A DNA stretch of 64,000 nucleotides from Stachybotrys elegans. Taxonomy: Eukaryota > Ascomycota > Sordariomycetes > Hypocreales > Stachybotryaceae. Position numbers and translations under genes: made by a program. The stretch is from assembly GCA_020746835.1 (NCBI GenBank), contig JAGPNK010000015.1, forward strand, positions 806,001-870,000, given 5' to 3'. Of this stretch, positions 1 to 12,527 are shown one piece after another. The notes beneath the pieces were generated by a model. The model did no database searches, was not told where the DNA came from, and saw nothing but the letters and a program-made list of their open reading frames with translations. Positions within the stretch are counted from its first letter, which is position 1, and each line of letters starts with the position of its first letter.

Positions 1-3000
1 CCGAGAGTGTGAGTGAGAAAAGGTGTGCGCAATCAATCGCCCCTTTTGAGCAATCACGGATGGGCTCCAGTTGGTTCCCTTAGTGCCTGTCCCCAGCCCG
101 GCGGAACGAGCGAGAGCCCTCGCCGCCCATCCAGTCCAGCCTCCAAGAGGCCCAGAAGGAACTTGGGAAAGATCGAGAACACGGGCCTCCTGTACCGCAC
201 AATCCACTGGACCCGTCCGCGCGTACATAGCACCACCACCCGGCCGGCCAAGTCGTATGTAGCAGGCTGCGAGATTGTTGATTGTTTCCAGTGGCTTCCA
301 GCGATCCCCCCCCCCTGGGCGGGGCCCGGACCGCGCTCCAAAAAGCTCCAAAAGGGGGTGGGAGCGGAGGGAGAGCCAAGGACCCTAAGGTTCCAGGTGA
401 GCCTTCCATGTTCCGAATTTATCAATTCATCGCGGAGGCCCTTGGTTTCTCCTCGTCTGTGGAATGGGAATGCTACTATCCACCGGCCGACCAACCCTCA
501 CGGCAATCCAGACGGCGGCAGAGTGCAGCCGGTTTGCCCGTCCTCTTCCATTGCCTCCTCCTCCTCATCCTTCTCCTCTCCCTCCGCATTCTCCGTCCGT
601 CCAACCCTGCCCATCTCCGTCTCCATGTCTCCCTTCCCCTCATGCATCCTCCTCCATGTTGTACAACGCAGACTTCGCTGTGCTTTGGTGGTTCGTCTTG
701 CATTAGTGCTCGACTCAACTTCTTGGTCCTCGTTTTAGTGCCCTCGAGTCTGTCTCTGTCTTATCTATCATCTTTGACCCCCCCGAAACTGCATGTTTCG
801 CGTGTTCGCTCGCTACTGCAACTATGGGGCACTACCTACTACTAGGGTAATACGACCCAAGCGATTATGCTTGCGGATACGGACGCTTGTGCCTCGCCTC
901 TCGTACGGCGAAGCAAAGTCCCCCCAGGATTCCCCCTTTCCCTTCCAATCCATTAGCCAGTGCTATCTCGATGCTCAGTCATGGTGGTACCTGGTGCCGA
1001 GAGGCCCGGCCACGAGGAATGTGATGGCACAGGCTGGCTTTGGGGTGGGTTTGGATCTGACAGAATCTCGCTTCCTAAAAATATCAGGGCGCGAGAGAAT
1101 AAGTACGACGTTCGCTCGCTGTGCCTCAACAATCCATGTACGAGGGCAGGCAAACACAATTCCTTGTCAAGGTATGGGAAAGCACTATTTTGCCTGCCCT
1201 ATTGTGGTGTCGTATCCACGGCGTATGTGAGTCGCGCGTCTTTGAATTCCCCTTTACCGCAAGATGCAAAGACAGACGATCCACCCACAGCACAACTCAA
1301 CACAACACAACGCGATCATGTCTCACGCCATCTCACTGCGTAAGACATGGCCCACGGATACGCCATGGTCTAGTAATAGCCCTGATTGTCCGGCCCGCAC
1401 ACGACCCACTCGACTTCTCATCCCCCAAAAAGGCGTCAAGCCAGCCGCGCCTAAGCAGCACCGGTCAGCCAGCTCTGGGGACGAGAATGTCATCCTCAGC
1501 TTAGCACATACGAGGTCATGATTGGCAATCGCACTCGAACCATCACTGTTGATTTGTTATAGTGGTGGCGGCATCGTGATCACCTCTTCGGGGTGTGTAT
1601 CATGTGAGGAGAGGAATTCTTCCCTCCCTCACGCTTATCGGGGATTAAGGTTGGCATCCGACTTCCCACGTGGGAAGGAGGGCATACTCCTGCCAAATCG
1701 GCCCCGAAGCCTCACCGTGATATGCCTGCTTTCAGCATTTCTGTTCTGGGTATCATCTCTCTGTTTTTTGATAGATCGGCCGGCTCCCGCTCGTAAGCCT
1801 CCAAACGCTCCATTCGGTATTCAGCCGTCGTCAATAGCGTCGCGTCGAGACCCAGGCCTGCTGCCCCCAGCTGCGGCTGGGATACTTTGTTTGCATATCA
1901 GTGGCGGCGCCCAGACCAATATCACTCGATTGATGATTTACGGGGTTATTTGTGTCTGGATTTCGATAGCCTTCCTTGTCTGTGAAAGGTATCTTCCTTT
2001 TTAATCAATGGTGGGCCGCCATCGTCCATGGATGGCGAGACGAGTATCATGCACACTCCTCCTTGGAGAAGGTTATCCAAAAGCTATTTGCCTCACACAA
2101 TCGAGATAAGGTCATCATCCATCATGTGAAGCGCAATTAATTCGTCACATCCCAGCCACGCCCACAATCATGCTTGCCATGGTATCATTGCCAATTCCAG
2201 GCGCAATAAACAGCGGCTTGGTTCACGGTGATCAAGCCTCCTCGTCTAGAAGTGGTGCCCAATTTCTCCTCATTTGCCTCCAATTTTGCCTTTTGCCCTT
2301 TTTCGTGGGCTTGGGGTGCAGGAATGTGGCTCTCGCCTCCCCTGCCGTTGGTCTTTGCCCTCACTCACTCAACTCCGTTCTCCAATTCCAGGGTCTTCTT
2401 CCGTTTTCTCATCCCAGCGGCTGGCTTGGGTTGTGTGGACGGTTTTCCACCTCCGCCCAGTCGCATCGGGAAAGTGCCTAGATATTATCCTGGTGCCAGG
2501 TCCATCGAAATCCGGGGTCGAATTTGCTCGGCTACCTCCAGGCTCATGAGCAAACCCACCATGCCCACACTTTGGTGTTTCGCCCCCGGCATCTCAACCT
2601 ATCCGGGTGTCACTCTGGCTGCTTCGCAATCGACATTCCTCTCTTGTCAGGTCTGTCCGGCCGGCTGAGGTACGGCATTATCTTCCCGAACATCACTGTA
2701 TCCCCTCATTCCCCAGACCTCCAATTTTTCCACCCGTCCATGCAGCTGTCATGTCTCCATATTAAATGCTACCTACTACTACCATCGCCATAAGTTTGAG
2801 AGACTCCTCCGCATGAACGGGGCTTGATATGAAAGCGGATGCGGATATCGACTTGCCATCTTCGTAACGCCTAGGGAAGATCTCATGGCTTGTGCCTGGT
2901 ATGCATCGGCCGTGACGGAACCGAGGCCGTGTGAATTGCCCAGCAATCGTGCAGACGAAGCACGGAAGAACCCTCCGGTATTATTTGCTCGAGTCAGAAT

Positions 3001-3499
3001 GAATCCTCCAACCTATGGGGATTCCACTCTTGCATTATGGTTCTTTAACTGCAGGGCATTCATTGATTGTTTAGAACCTACGCATCGTAGTAGTTGGAAT
3101 ATCCATATATTTTTTGTCCTATCACAAAGTCAAGACACTATCAATTTAACCATTTTACCTGAACACGAGCTCCAGCAAGTCTTTCCATAGCTCCAACAAC
3201 CTGCGCACATATTCCTGAACAGCATCAATGATGATATACTGTGGCCGGACAACCATGTGTGACCAGCCAGGTACAGGGTAGGCAGAGTCCCCATCAGCCT
3301 CGCACGTGACCCTATCAACCAACTGATGTCACTGCTCTGCCACCAATCGCTGCCCCGCGCCTCTCACATGACACTTATCAGCAGCCAAGGCAGACACTCA
3401 ACCGCCACCCGACGACCACAGCCCAGCGACGTCGGCCCAGACGTCCTCCTTCCAACCCAGAACCTCCCACCCCGATACACCAACGCAAAGCCGCCCATA
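1..3499. other. Left-end region without a supported gene
   Basis: No open frame here has a recognisable domain, a fungal-like codon pattern or a convincing set of splice sites. Positions about 541-660 are strongly pyrimidine-rich on the + strand, as fungal promoters and 5' leaders often are. A run of C lies near 307-315. The block may be a promoter or leader of a gene beyond the left edge plus the promoter of the ESCRT-III gene. The largest frames (for example 1522-2004) have no family resemblance. Confidence 0.5.
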
Positions 3500-4188
3500 A
3501 TGTCGAACCGCCAGCTCGCGCGCGACATGCAGGTCGAGTTCCAGGCGCGGTTCCAGGCCAAGCAGGCGCGGCGCGAGGCCCAAAAGGCCGCCAAGCAGGA
3601 CCCCATCCTCAAGAAGCAGATCCAGGACCTGCTCAAGAAGGGAGAGACGCAGAAGGCCTACCAGAAGGCCAAGATGCTGCTCTCCAAGCAGGCCCTCGCC
3701 CAGCAGATGGACCAGATGGCCGACATGGCTGAGCTGTCCGCCGCCCAGATCCAGGCCAACAACGCCATGAACCGCATGACGCACATGATGGCCCAGTCCT
3801 CGAGGACCATGAACGTCGCCCAGAAGAACACGAACCCCGAAAAGGTGAGCTACTCATCCTCGCAGAACCATTGCACTTATCTTTCCCATTGGTATTCTAA
3901 CCTCTCCCTCAGACCCTCGTCACCCTCGAGCAGTTCAAGCAGCAGAACGAAGAGTACGCCATGTCCAACGGCATCTACCAGGACGCCATTACCCAGACGA
4001 CGTCCGTCCAAGTCGGTGAGGACGCCGTCCACGAGCTCCTCGGCAAACTGGCCGACGACGCCGGTGTCGAGCTCAGCATGGAGCTCAACAAGGCCACCCC
4101 CGCCACCAACGAGCCTGAGCAGCGCGTCGATCCCACCGCCGAGGAGGAGGATAAGCTGCAACAGAGGCTCCGCGCCCTCCGCGCTTAA
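3500..4188 (+). CDS. Snf7-family ESCRT-III subunit (CHMP2B/Did2-like)
   Basis: Exons 3500-3844 and 3913-4188, with one 68-nt phase-0 intron, give 206 residues. The protein is a small charged helical protein of the Snf7/ESCRT-III family, which polymerises on endosomal membranes to bud intralumenal vesicles and is disassembled by Vps4. The N-terminal half is basic and helical. The middle contains ASRTMN-like and NPEKTLVTLEQF segments that resemble the CHMP2B core (KKMDPQKTLQTMQNF, recalled). The C-terminus is acidic and ends in DKLQQRLRALRA, which fits a MIM1 Vps4-binding motif (L-x2-RL-x2-LR). The start was chosen because MSNRQL resembles Snf7-family N-termini and the frame upstream is non-coding in character. 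Fungal Vps2 and Did2 are both more conserved than this, so subfamily assignment is open. It is tail-to-tail with SKI2. Confidence 0.8.
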
Positions 4189-4570
4189 ACGTGCACACAG
4201 AGGGTTGGAAAGTGCATTGGGAAGGGAGAATCAGTGGCTCTGGGCTCTTCGACCTGGGGTAGCGGTGATGATGTGATGCTAGACAGAATACTATGGGCTT
4301 GGTTTGGCGTTTGGGACAACATGGGTCGGCTTACAAGATTGCTTTATTGGTTACTGCTTCAACTATTCAATGTCCAACTACCTACAATTTTCATCCTCGG
4401 TGAATCCACCAACTTGGGTCATATGAGTTCCATGTAGTTTTATTGGTTCTTATTGGTTTCTTTCCCAGTCAAGAGACATCATCAGGCCGTATGCCACATT
4501 CATGCTCATCCATGCTCATCCAGATTGTTACATGTAAAAGGCCATCCTGATTGATATAACATGATCCGCC

Positions 4571-7500
4571 TCACATGTATAGACTCGCCACTGCCGTGAT
4601 ATCCCGCTTGATCATCTCCTGCGCCTGCTGCATCTTTTGGTACAGCTCAGGGTCACCCACAATTCTCGCAGCATTCTTCACTTCGCGGCACGTCTCATCC
4701 AGCCGAGTAATGGTGCGCACAATAGTGCCCTCCAGCACATCCGTCAAGCCCGTAATGTTCTTGAAGCTCATGCCCCGCGCCCACTCGTACACCACCTCCA
4801 TGAGCCCGAACCGTGGCCTCGACACAAAGTCGTTGGAGTCGTCGGCCGATTGGATCACCTGCAACCTCGTCTGCACGTCGTTGACTTTTTCGGAAATGGC
4901 GATGATGGTATCGCGTCCACGCTCCAGGTTGCCTGTCAGCGACGGCTCCATGAGCGTTTTCTCCTGGAAGACAAAGGACGACAGGAGCGCGGCAATTTCG
5001 GCCGGCTCAAAGTCAGCCAGCACATTGTCCAGGATGAGTTCCGTTAGCACCAGCTCATCGCCCGAGTGTACTTCGCATGCGACCTTGCCCTTGAGTTGAA
5101 TTCTGGCAGCGTCGTCGATGAACCCCAGCTCCTTCAGGACCTGCACACGCTGTTCATAGTCAGGAAGCAGCTGCAAGTTTTGATCTGACAGGGATTGCTT
5201 CAGCTGCGAGATGTGTTCTTTGATGAGCCACTCGTCATGACACATGGCGAACTGCACATGAATTAGTATCACACATCCTTCCTTTGGCTAGATGATCGCG
5301 GCGGCACTTACGTGTTTGAGGAAACTGGGGCAGCGCACTGCCGGGGAGTTCATCATAGTCTTGATCAGCTGGACTCGCGCCTCCATCATCTCTTGCAGCA
5401 GGAAGCTCTTGATCTTGCTCATGTCCATCTCATCCCATTTATCATCCCAAGAGCTGCAGACCTCTTGAAGTCTGTCCTTTGCTAGGTGATGGGCCTCTCC
5501 ACCTTGGAAGATCTCAGGAACAACTCCCTTGACCACCCATCTCGTCAAGCATTCCACGTCGCTCATCGGGACATGGAGGTTCTTGGTTTGTATTCGCTTT
5601 TTGCCCTGCGGTAGCTTGTGCATGTACTTCTTGAAACCGGGAACAAAGGGAAGTTGGTCCGTCGCGTCTCGCCGGTCTCTAAGCGGCTTGATGGCGCAGA
5701 CATGAAGCGCAGGCTCGTCAGAAGAGCCCTTCAGACTCAGCCCCTCGGCGAGTAAGACTCCAATGGTACGGATGCCATCCCAGTTGAACACTACCAAGCG
5801 CTGAGGCGAGAACATTCGTCTTCCTATGGGAATCTTGAGTAATCCCTTGTACAGCTCCAGTGTGAGCTGCTTGTAATCTTGTGCTGCTTGGTGACACTCG
5901 TCCATAGACACGTCGCAAATCTTACAAGGCTCTCGCTTCACCTTAGCAAGATCTGCCTGGGCCAGCTTCACGTCCTTCTCATGCTCTGGGAGCAGCTGCT
6001 GTGTGGCGTGTTCTGAGAAGCTGCGCTTAATCATCTCCTCAATTTTCAACGCCTCCACGCGCAGCAAGTTGAGAATCATATTGTATGTGAGACGGAACTG
6101 GGAGCGTAGTTTCGAAGGCTCTCCAAGAATCATGGTTCTCAGGTCGGTAACAGGAGGTGCCTCGTCCCCTCCCGGTGGTACAATGATAACAGAGCCCACT
6201 GTGTCGAGACCACGGCGACCAGCTCTTCCAGCCATCTGGGTGTATTCACCAGGTAGCAGGTTGCGGAAAGAGTGTCCGTCATGTTTGCGGTATCCCGAGA
6301 ACACCACCGTCCTGGTCGGCAGATTCAGTCCCATCGCGAATGTCTCTGTAGCAAACAAGACCTTGACCAGAGTCTGGGCGAATAGGATCTCAACCAGCTC
6401 CTTGATGATCGGCAGCAGGCCGCCATGGTGTACAGCAATGCCTCGCTTGAGAAGCTCTCTCAGTCTGATAATCTGGGGCAGCAGTCTATCCTCGGGCTTT
6501 AGTCGTGCTATGGACTTTTCGATTATCATGTGGATGTGGCTCTTTTCCGCTGCAGTGCAGAAGTCCTGGTTGCTTAGTGCATCGGCATTCTCTTCGCAGC
6601 GCTTCTTGGAGAACACAAAGATACAAGCGGGTAGTAAATTCTGCTTGCGGAGGAACTGGACCAGGTGAACCCAAAGGTTCTTGTCCTGCGCTGCCGAGGT
6701 GAAGCCACCAGGCCGCCCTGCTCGGCCCATGTGTCCCGGTGCATGGGCAGCTCGAGGAGGTCCTCCCCGTCCTCTTTGTTGACCTCCTCCTCTCTGCTGC
6801 TGACCGCCACGACCTCCTCTTTGAGGAGCCCCTCTTTGCGAGTTGCCTCCTCGCTGGCCACCTCGGGGATTTCCTCCCCGTGTGGCGACGGTTGTCTCTG
6901 CGGGCTTCTGTTTGTCCTTGCCCTGAATGGCGGCATGGGCTTCCTTCCAGCCCTTTTCAATAAAGTGCTTCTCAGAATCCACAATCTTGTGGATGCTCTT
7001 TCCGCCCCAGAGATAATGCTCCAGGGGCACAGGTCTCTTGGGCGTGGAGATGACGTAAATATCCTTTTTCTTTGTCCTTCCGACCCAGGACGCGAATTCA
7101 TGAGTGTTGGGGACTGTGGCTGAGAGCAGGATGAGAGAAACGTGCTCTGGAAGCATAATGATGACTTCCTCCCATACAACACCTCGCTCGAAATCATTGA
7201 CGTAGTGGACTTCATCGAAAATGACAAACTCGACGTCCCGGATCAAGTCGGCACCCCGGTAGAGCATACTACGTAAAATCTCCGTGGTCATGATAAGGCA
7301 ACTAGCCTCGGGGTTGATTTGAACATCGCCCGTTAGAATGCCCACTTCGTCGAACGTTTCTCGGAAATCGCGAAACTTTTGGTTGCTGAGTGCTTTGATG
7401 GGAGAGGTATAGATGGCCTTGGTCATGTGCTTGGCGGCTAGTGCAATGGCATACTCAGCCACCACCGTTTTGCCCGCAGAGGTATGGGCTGCCACGAAGA

Positions 7501-8455
7501 CAGAATCGCCATTCTCGAGATGGTAGACAGCCTCCTTCTGGAAGGTGTCGAGTTCGAAAGGCCAGTCCCTCGCCATATCGGGCACGAGTTCTCGGAAATT
7601 GGGCATGTCATGCTTGATGTCAACCATGTGCGCCCATTCGCGGCCTGCCTTTCGAGCGCTGGAGGCAGCGAGGATGCCATGCGGCTCGAGAGCGGGGAAC
7701 TCTACTGGAAGGATATTGTCGATGTCGTCTCCATCATCATCTTCTTCGTTGGCTGAATCAGCCGATGCATCGTCGGCTGAATCGCCTTTGTCCTCAGCAT
7801 CACCACCAGTAACGTCTTCGGGGTCTTCCTCCAGCACTTGCTTGATGGCGTCGGCATCCTCGCGGTCCACAGAAGTCTTCTTCTTGGCAAAATCAATGCC
7901 CCTAGAAAGACCAGGTGCAATTTCCAACAAACCTCCCTCGGCACCAAGCTGGATGACTCTCTCGAGCTTGTTCCCACCCGCACCGCCGTCTCTTGCATCC
8001 CCGCCAAGGACCTGATCCTCGAGCGCGGCAGTTGCCTCGATGCTCTCGAGGCCGCCAGGAGCAAAAGGGAAGAAACCAGCAGCGCCTCTCACGAAGTCTG
8101 CTCGGCTTGCCGGTTTTCGTAAAAGACTGGTCGAGTTCTTTGCTGTGGCGCTATTGGCGGGGACGGTAACATTCTTATAGCCCGTCACACGACCCTCTAG
8201 ACCATGGCGAAGGAATCTCGTGACGGTCCGGGTCTGAGTCGGGGCAATCTTGAACAGGGAGGTGTAGTCGGTCTCAAAATCCCATCTTTGCTGCAGGCGA
8301 TTGAGCCAGTCGGGTGAGAATTCGGGTGAAGGAGAGAGATGCAGCTTCTCCAAGTGTCTCTTCAACTCGTCTGGGTCCTTTGAGCTGTTTGGGCCAACCG
8401 GCAGACTCAGATTCCCATCTTCCTGCTGCAACAGCAGGTCATCTATGCTAGCCAT
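4571..8455 (-). CDS. SKI2: Ski2 cytosolic exosome RNA helicase
   Basis: Complement of 5312-8455 joined to 4571-5251, with one 60-nt phase-0 intron, gives 1274 residues; yeast Ski2 is 1287. It is the DExH helicase of the Ski complex that unwinds cytoplasmic mRNA and feeds it to the exosome for 3'-5' decay. The N-terminal arm (about 1-270) includes an acidic stretch. RecA1 carries Walker A AAHTSAGKT near residue 328 and the DEVH box near 418, followed by SAT. RecA2 carries FATETFAMGLN and QMAGRAGRRG. A C-terminal DSHCT-type helical domain ends the protein. Between RecA1 and RecA2 (about residues 518-578) lies a glycine/arginine/glutamine-rich RGG insert. Identification is as Ski2 and not Mtr4, from the N-terminal LPVGP and DWPFELDTFQ context and the total length. 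Confidence 0.93.
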
Positions 8456-9141
8456 GGCGGCCGTGGCGTGCAGGCAAAACCTGCGGTGCTCGGTTCAGGT
8501 TGAAGTTGAGGAAGAGAAGGGAAGGGAAGGGAAAGTGTAGGATGTAATGTGTAGTGAGCAAGTACCCCACCATGGAAGCAAAAGGTGGGCAAAGATGGTG
8601 GAGGTGGAATCAGTGACGTGCAGAACGAGTTGGGTAAAGGACGTCAACAGGTGCAAAGACCCCCAGAAAAGAGCTACATTTCTTTGAACCGCATTGACAG
8701 ATTTTTTGTCAAAATAATACTTGAACTAATATCTGCTACAAATAGTCCACGATTTCGTCTTCTGACTGCATCAACGCTTCTTTTTAGCAAGGGCCATAGT
8801 CCTTATCTTGCATCCACACTGTGCTTTGCACCAACCAATATTACTCCCATACTGCACACAGACCACGGGGAAGCAAAATCGTATTGTTCACCAAGTCATC
8901 ATTAGAGACGAATACCAAGGCAGGGTGTGTACACATGGACAAACGCGGATTACTAGTACAAGTCCCGATCCTACCCTCCGTCTATCGCAAAATAAATCAT
9001 CCCTTCTCTTAGGTAGTCTGTCGCGAGACCACTGTGTTTCGACGCCACCAGCTTAGTCTTGCCAGCCGGCTGACGCCGCATTTCTTCATTCCTCTACCAC
9101 GCAACCACCGCGCCTCTCCTACGCTCCTCCGATGCTACCAT
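8456..9141. other. SKI2 upstream / PDB1 downstream spacer
   Basis: This spacer holds the SKI2 promoter and 5' leader on the minus strand and the 3' region of PDB1. Around 8690-8990 it is AT-richer than the genes beside it. No gene is seen. Confidence 0.6.
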
Positions 9142-10383
9142 TTACAGGCGCAGCATCTTGGCGGCGTACTGCTCAATCACGCTCTCGGTGGGGAAGCTCA
9201 TCTCCTCAAGCTTCTGGGCGTAAGGAGTAGGGACATCAGCACCAGTGACACGCTGGGCAGGGGCGTCGAGGTAGTCGAAGGCATACTCCATGGTCAGGGC
9301 CAGAACCTCAGCACCGACACCGAAGGCGGGGAAGCCGGACTCGACAGACAGGAGACGACCGGTCTTCTTGACGGACTGGACGATGGACTCGATGTCCAGG
9401 GGCTTGATGGAACGCAGGTTGATGACCTCAGCCTCAACGCCGTAGTTCTTCTTGAGGTTCTCGGCAGCAATCAGAGACTGGCCGACGCAGCGGGACAGGG
9501 TGACAATGGTCAGGTCCTTGCCGGAGCGCTCAATCTTGGCCTTGCCAAAGGGAATGACGAAGTCGTCCTTCTGGGCAGCCTCGGACATGGGGAAAGACTG
9601 GCCGTACATGAGCTCGTTCTCGAGAACGACGACGGGGTTAGGGTCACGGATGGCGGCCTTGAGCAGACCCTTGGCGTCCTCAGCGCTCCAGGGGGAGACG
9701 ACCTTGAGACCGGGAACACTTCCGTACCAGGCAGAGTAGTCCTGGGAGTGCTGGGCGGCGACACCGGCAGCGAAGCCGTTGGGACCACGGAAGGTGATGT
9801 TGCAGGGCTGGATACCTCCGGACATGTAAAGAGTCTTGGCGGCCGAGTTGACGATCTGATCGATAGCCTGCATGGCGAAGTTGAAGGTCATGAACTCGCA
9901 CTAGAGTTACGAGCACGAGTTAGAGACGTGTGATTGGCGGCAAGGGCTATATGAATTGGGTCGTTTGGATGGGATGGTGCTTACCACAGGGTGCAGACCG
10001 CTGAGAGCGGCACCGACGGCCAGACCGCAGAAACCGCTCTCCGTGATGGGGGTATCAATGATACGCTTCTCGCCGAAGCGGTCTAGAAGACCCTTGGTGA
10101 CCTTGTAGGCACCGTTGTACTGGGCAACCTCCTCACCGAGAACGAAGACCTTGGGGTTGGACTCGAGCTCCTCGGCGAGGGCCTCGTTGAGAGCCTCACG
10201 GACAGTGTACTCCTTGACGCCAGCACCCTCGGCGTACGAGCGGCCCTGGGTGTACGAGGTGCCGAAGAGGACGGGGCGGGCGATAGCGGCGCGCGACGGG
10301 ATGGCGAGGGAGGGAGCAGCGGGAGCCCTGGCAGCGCGTGCTGCCGTGGCCAGGCGAGCCGCAGGACGGAGGATGCGAGACAT
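9142..10383 (-). CDS. PDB1: Pyruvate dehydrogenase E1 component, beta subunit
   Basis: Complement of 9985-10383 joined to 9142-9900, with one 84-nt phase-0 intron, gives 385 residues. The protein is the beta subunit of the thiamine-diphosphate-dependent E1 of the mitochondrial pyruvate dehydrogenase complex (alpha2beta2), which decarboxylates pyruvate and acetylates the E2 lipoyl group. The first roughly 48 residues are rich in Ala and Arg with no acidic residue, a typical matrix presequence. The mature part begins [16 protein letters not shown] and shows [37 protein letters not shown], the [15 protein letters not shown] cofactor-region loop and the C-terminal transketolase domain ending near TPYAQKLEE. 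The ATG at 10383 is chosen because it gives the presequence; the open frame runs further upstream without adding conserved sequence. Confidence 0.96.
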
Positions 10384-11222
10384 GATGGGAGGCCAATTGA
10401 AGGGTAGGACCCGGGTATCTGAAGCGGAGAGGTGGAAAGAAGAAAAAAAGAGAGCTTCAGCTAGCTCGTGGACGTCGTCGAGAGATGGAAGTGGGTGAGG
10501 TCGGAGGTTTTGTCGGAAGGGGAGATGAGAGCTTCGGAGACTTGGGGTGAGCAAGAGGGAATTTCCGGGCCGCCTCAGCTCCTAGGCTTGTTGCTGGTCT
10601 CACAACTTTTTTTTTCTTTGGGGATGACTGGGGACCACCTGCAGCAATTCTTCCGGACCTCCCAAGCAACCTCCAGTGCTACGATAAGGCCCGTCTAATC
10701 ACGGCGGAAATACCTGCGAGAGAGCTTATCAGGTACATGCAGGCGGCAGGGGGGCGTTTCCAGGTACCTCCGCAGCTTCTTCAGGTGAGGGTATACTTTG
10801 TTTCTGTTGAGAGGACTTTGCATCTAAGGGTCCTGAAGGCTGACTAAGCCCCACCGCCCCTGGCAAATCGGGTTCCTGGCCATCACTTGGGTGCCTCCAG
10901 GGCAGACCAAGCAAAATATCTGCATTTCGCTCATACGCCGGTCTGCCTTGATAATGCTTGCCCTGGACAATGGAATGGGACATCTAAACTCAATTGCAAG
11001 ATAGTGCATTTAGGTGACCCGAATGAATATTAGATTAAAGACCGTCTATCGTTGTCTTGATTACAACCCAATTAATGATACGAGTTTTTGCCTGCCTGGT
11101 AGCCCACGTTTCTCGTTAAGTCGCGAGCAGTATTACCCTCCGCATTATCAAGTCATGCATGCCCATTCAACTCCATACGCTCCATTATATCCTCCGACCC
11201 AGCCCGCGTTAATGTTTTTCCC
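10384..11222. other. PDB1 upstream / ERG6 downstream spacer
   Basis: The part next to PDB1 is its leader and promoter, with a run of T at about 10607-10616 on the + strand. The part next to ERG6 (about 11000-11220) is AT-rich 3' sequence. No gene is seen. Confidence 0.6.
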
Positions 11223-12527
11223 TTACTGAGCAGGCTTGCGGCCGACCATCAGGTACATGGGAGTGAACAGGTGCTCACGGCCACCAGCGACCAGGCAGTC
11301 GGCGGCCAGGGCCAGACTGTCGGCAGTCTTCTTGGTGCCGGCAGGGGCCAGGCGCAGCATCTCGAGCACGCCAGCCAGGTTGTGGGCAATGGTTCGGCCC
11401 CAGGTGGTCATGCGGACAATGGTGAAGATGTCGCCCATAGACTGGATGTAGCGGAGCTCTCCAGAGAGGGGCCACCACCAAGGAAGAGGGTCAGGGCGGT
11501 CAGCCATATCCTCGTGTCGCAGCAGGTCGAAGCCGGCAGCCTTCATTGCGTCCAGAGCCTCCTGGACCTTGCACATGTTGGAGATACCGTCTCCCTGCTC
11601 GATACCGAGACGGATCTCGCGGTGGTGCAGGTTGTCGTTGTCGTACTCGTCCGTCATGAGCCACTCGTACACACCAAAGACACCACCGGGCTTCAGCACA
11701 CGGAAGATCTCACTGTAGATACCCTCCAGCGTAGGGGCGTGGACAGTAGCCTCGATGGCGTAGACCATGTCGAACGAGTTGTCGGGGAAGGACATTTGCT
11801 AGCTACGATTAGCGGGGTATGTATGGGCGGCATCGGTTCAGCACATACCATGAAGTCTCCCTTGACAAACTTGAGCTGCTTGTCCAGACCCTCCTTTTGA
11901 GCGTAGTGGGTAGCACGGTCAATCTGGTAGTCGTTGTTGTTCAGGCCGGTGATGTGGGCGCCAGTGAACTTGGCAATCTCTCGCGCAGGTCCACCGACAC
12001 CACAGCCGACGTCAAGAACCTTCATGCCCTCCTGGATGCCCATGGAGTGAGCGAGGTAGTGCTCGTGACGGGCAATTGCCTGGTAGAAGGGCTCGCCGGT
12101 GGAGTAGCGGCAGAAGTGGAAGGACTGTCCCCAGCCATACTCGTACAGGTCGGTCGCCAGGTTGTAGTAGCTGTAGATCGGTGATTAGTCGGTGGCGGGC
12201 ACTGCGAGGAGCTTATAGGATACTCACTGTCGGGTCAGAGTGGCGTACTCAGCAACACGCTCCTATCATGGTGTTAGCGTCAATTCCCCCTCTCTGTGGA
12301 TGTGGACAGCATACAGCTCGCTGCTCGGCAGTCTCATTCTCAGCAGGCTTGTTGTCCCAGTGCTTGAAGTACTCGTCGACAGCAGCCTGTTTGGCATCAG
12401 AGCCCTTGGAGAACATGGCAGCAATGCCGCCCTTGGCCTGGGCAGACTTGCCGTGCATGGCCTTGTTGAAGGCAGCATCACGGCTGTGATCCTCGCGCTC
12501 GAGGTTGTTGGCGGTGGACGAAACCAT
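11223..12527 (-). CDS. ERG6: Sterol 24-C-methyltransferase
   Basis: Complement of 12315-12527, 12228-12262, 12171-side exon 11849-12170, and 11223-11798 gives 381 residues from four exons; introns are 52, 57 and 50 nt. The second exon is only 35 nt. The enzyme transfers a methyl group from S-adenosylmethionine to C24 of zymosterol or lanosterol in ergosterol synthesis, at the ER and lipid droplets. The SAM-binding motif I is [16 protein letters not shown], followed by [11 protein letters not shown]. The [11 protein letters not shown] segment is the aromatic sterol-binding signature and the C-terminal part holds the sterol methyltransferase domain ending VGRKPAQ. Yeast Erg6 is 383 residues. 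The start at 12527 follows family length. It is divergent from SLT11 across a 1.3-kb spacer. Confidence 0.96.

Noticed and set aside
1522..2004. A 160-codon + strand frame
   Set aside because: Starts at a weak position, has no recognisable family, and the composition changes along its length; chance.
9034..9933. A 299-codon open frame on the + strand
   Set aside because: It is antisense to the second exon of PDB1. GC-rich third positions on the coding strand keep the opposite strand open; it has no domain of its own.
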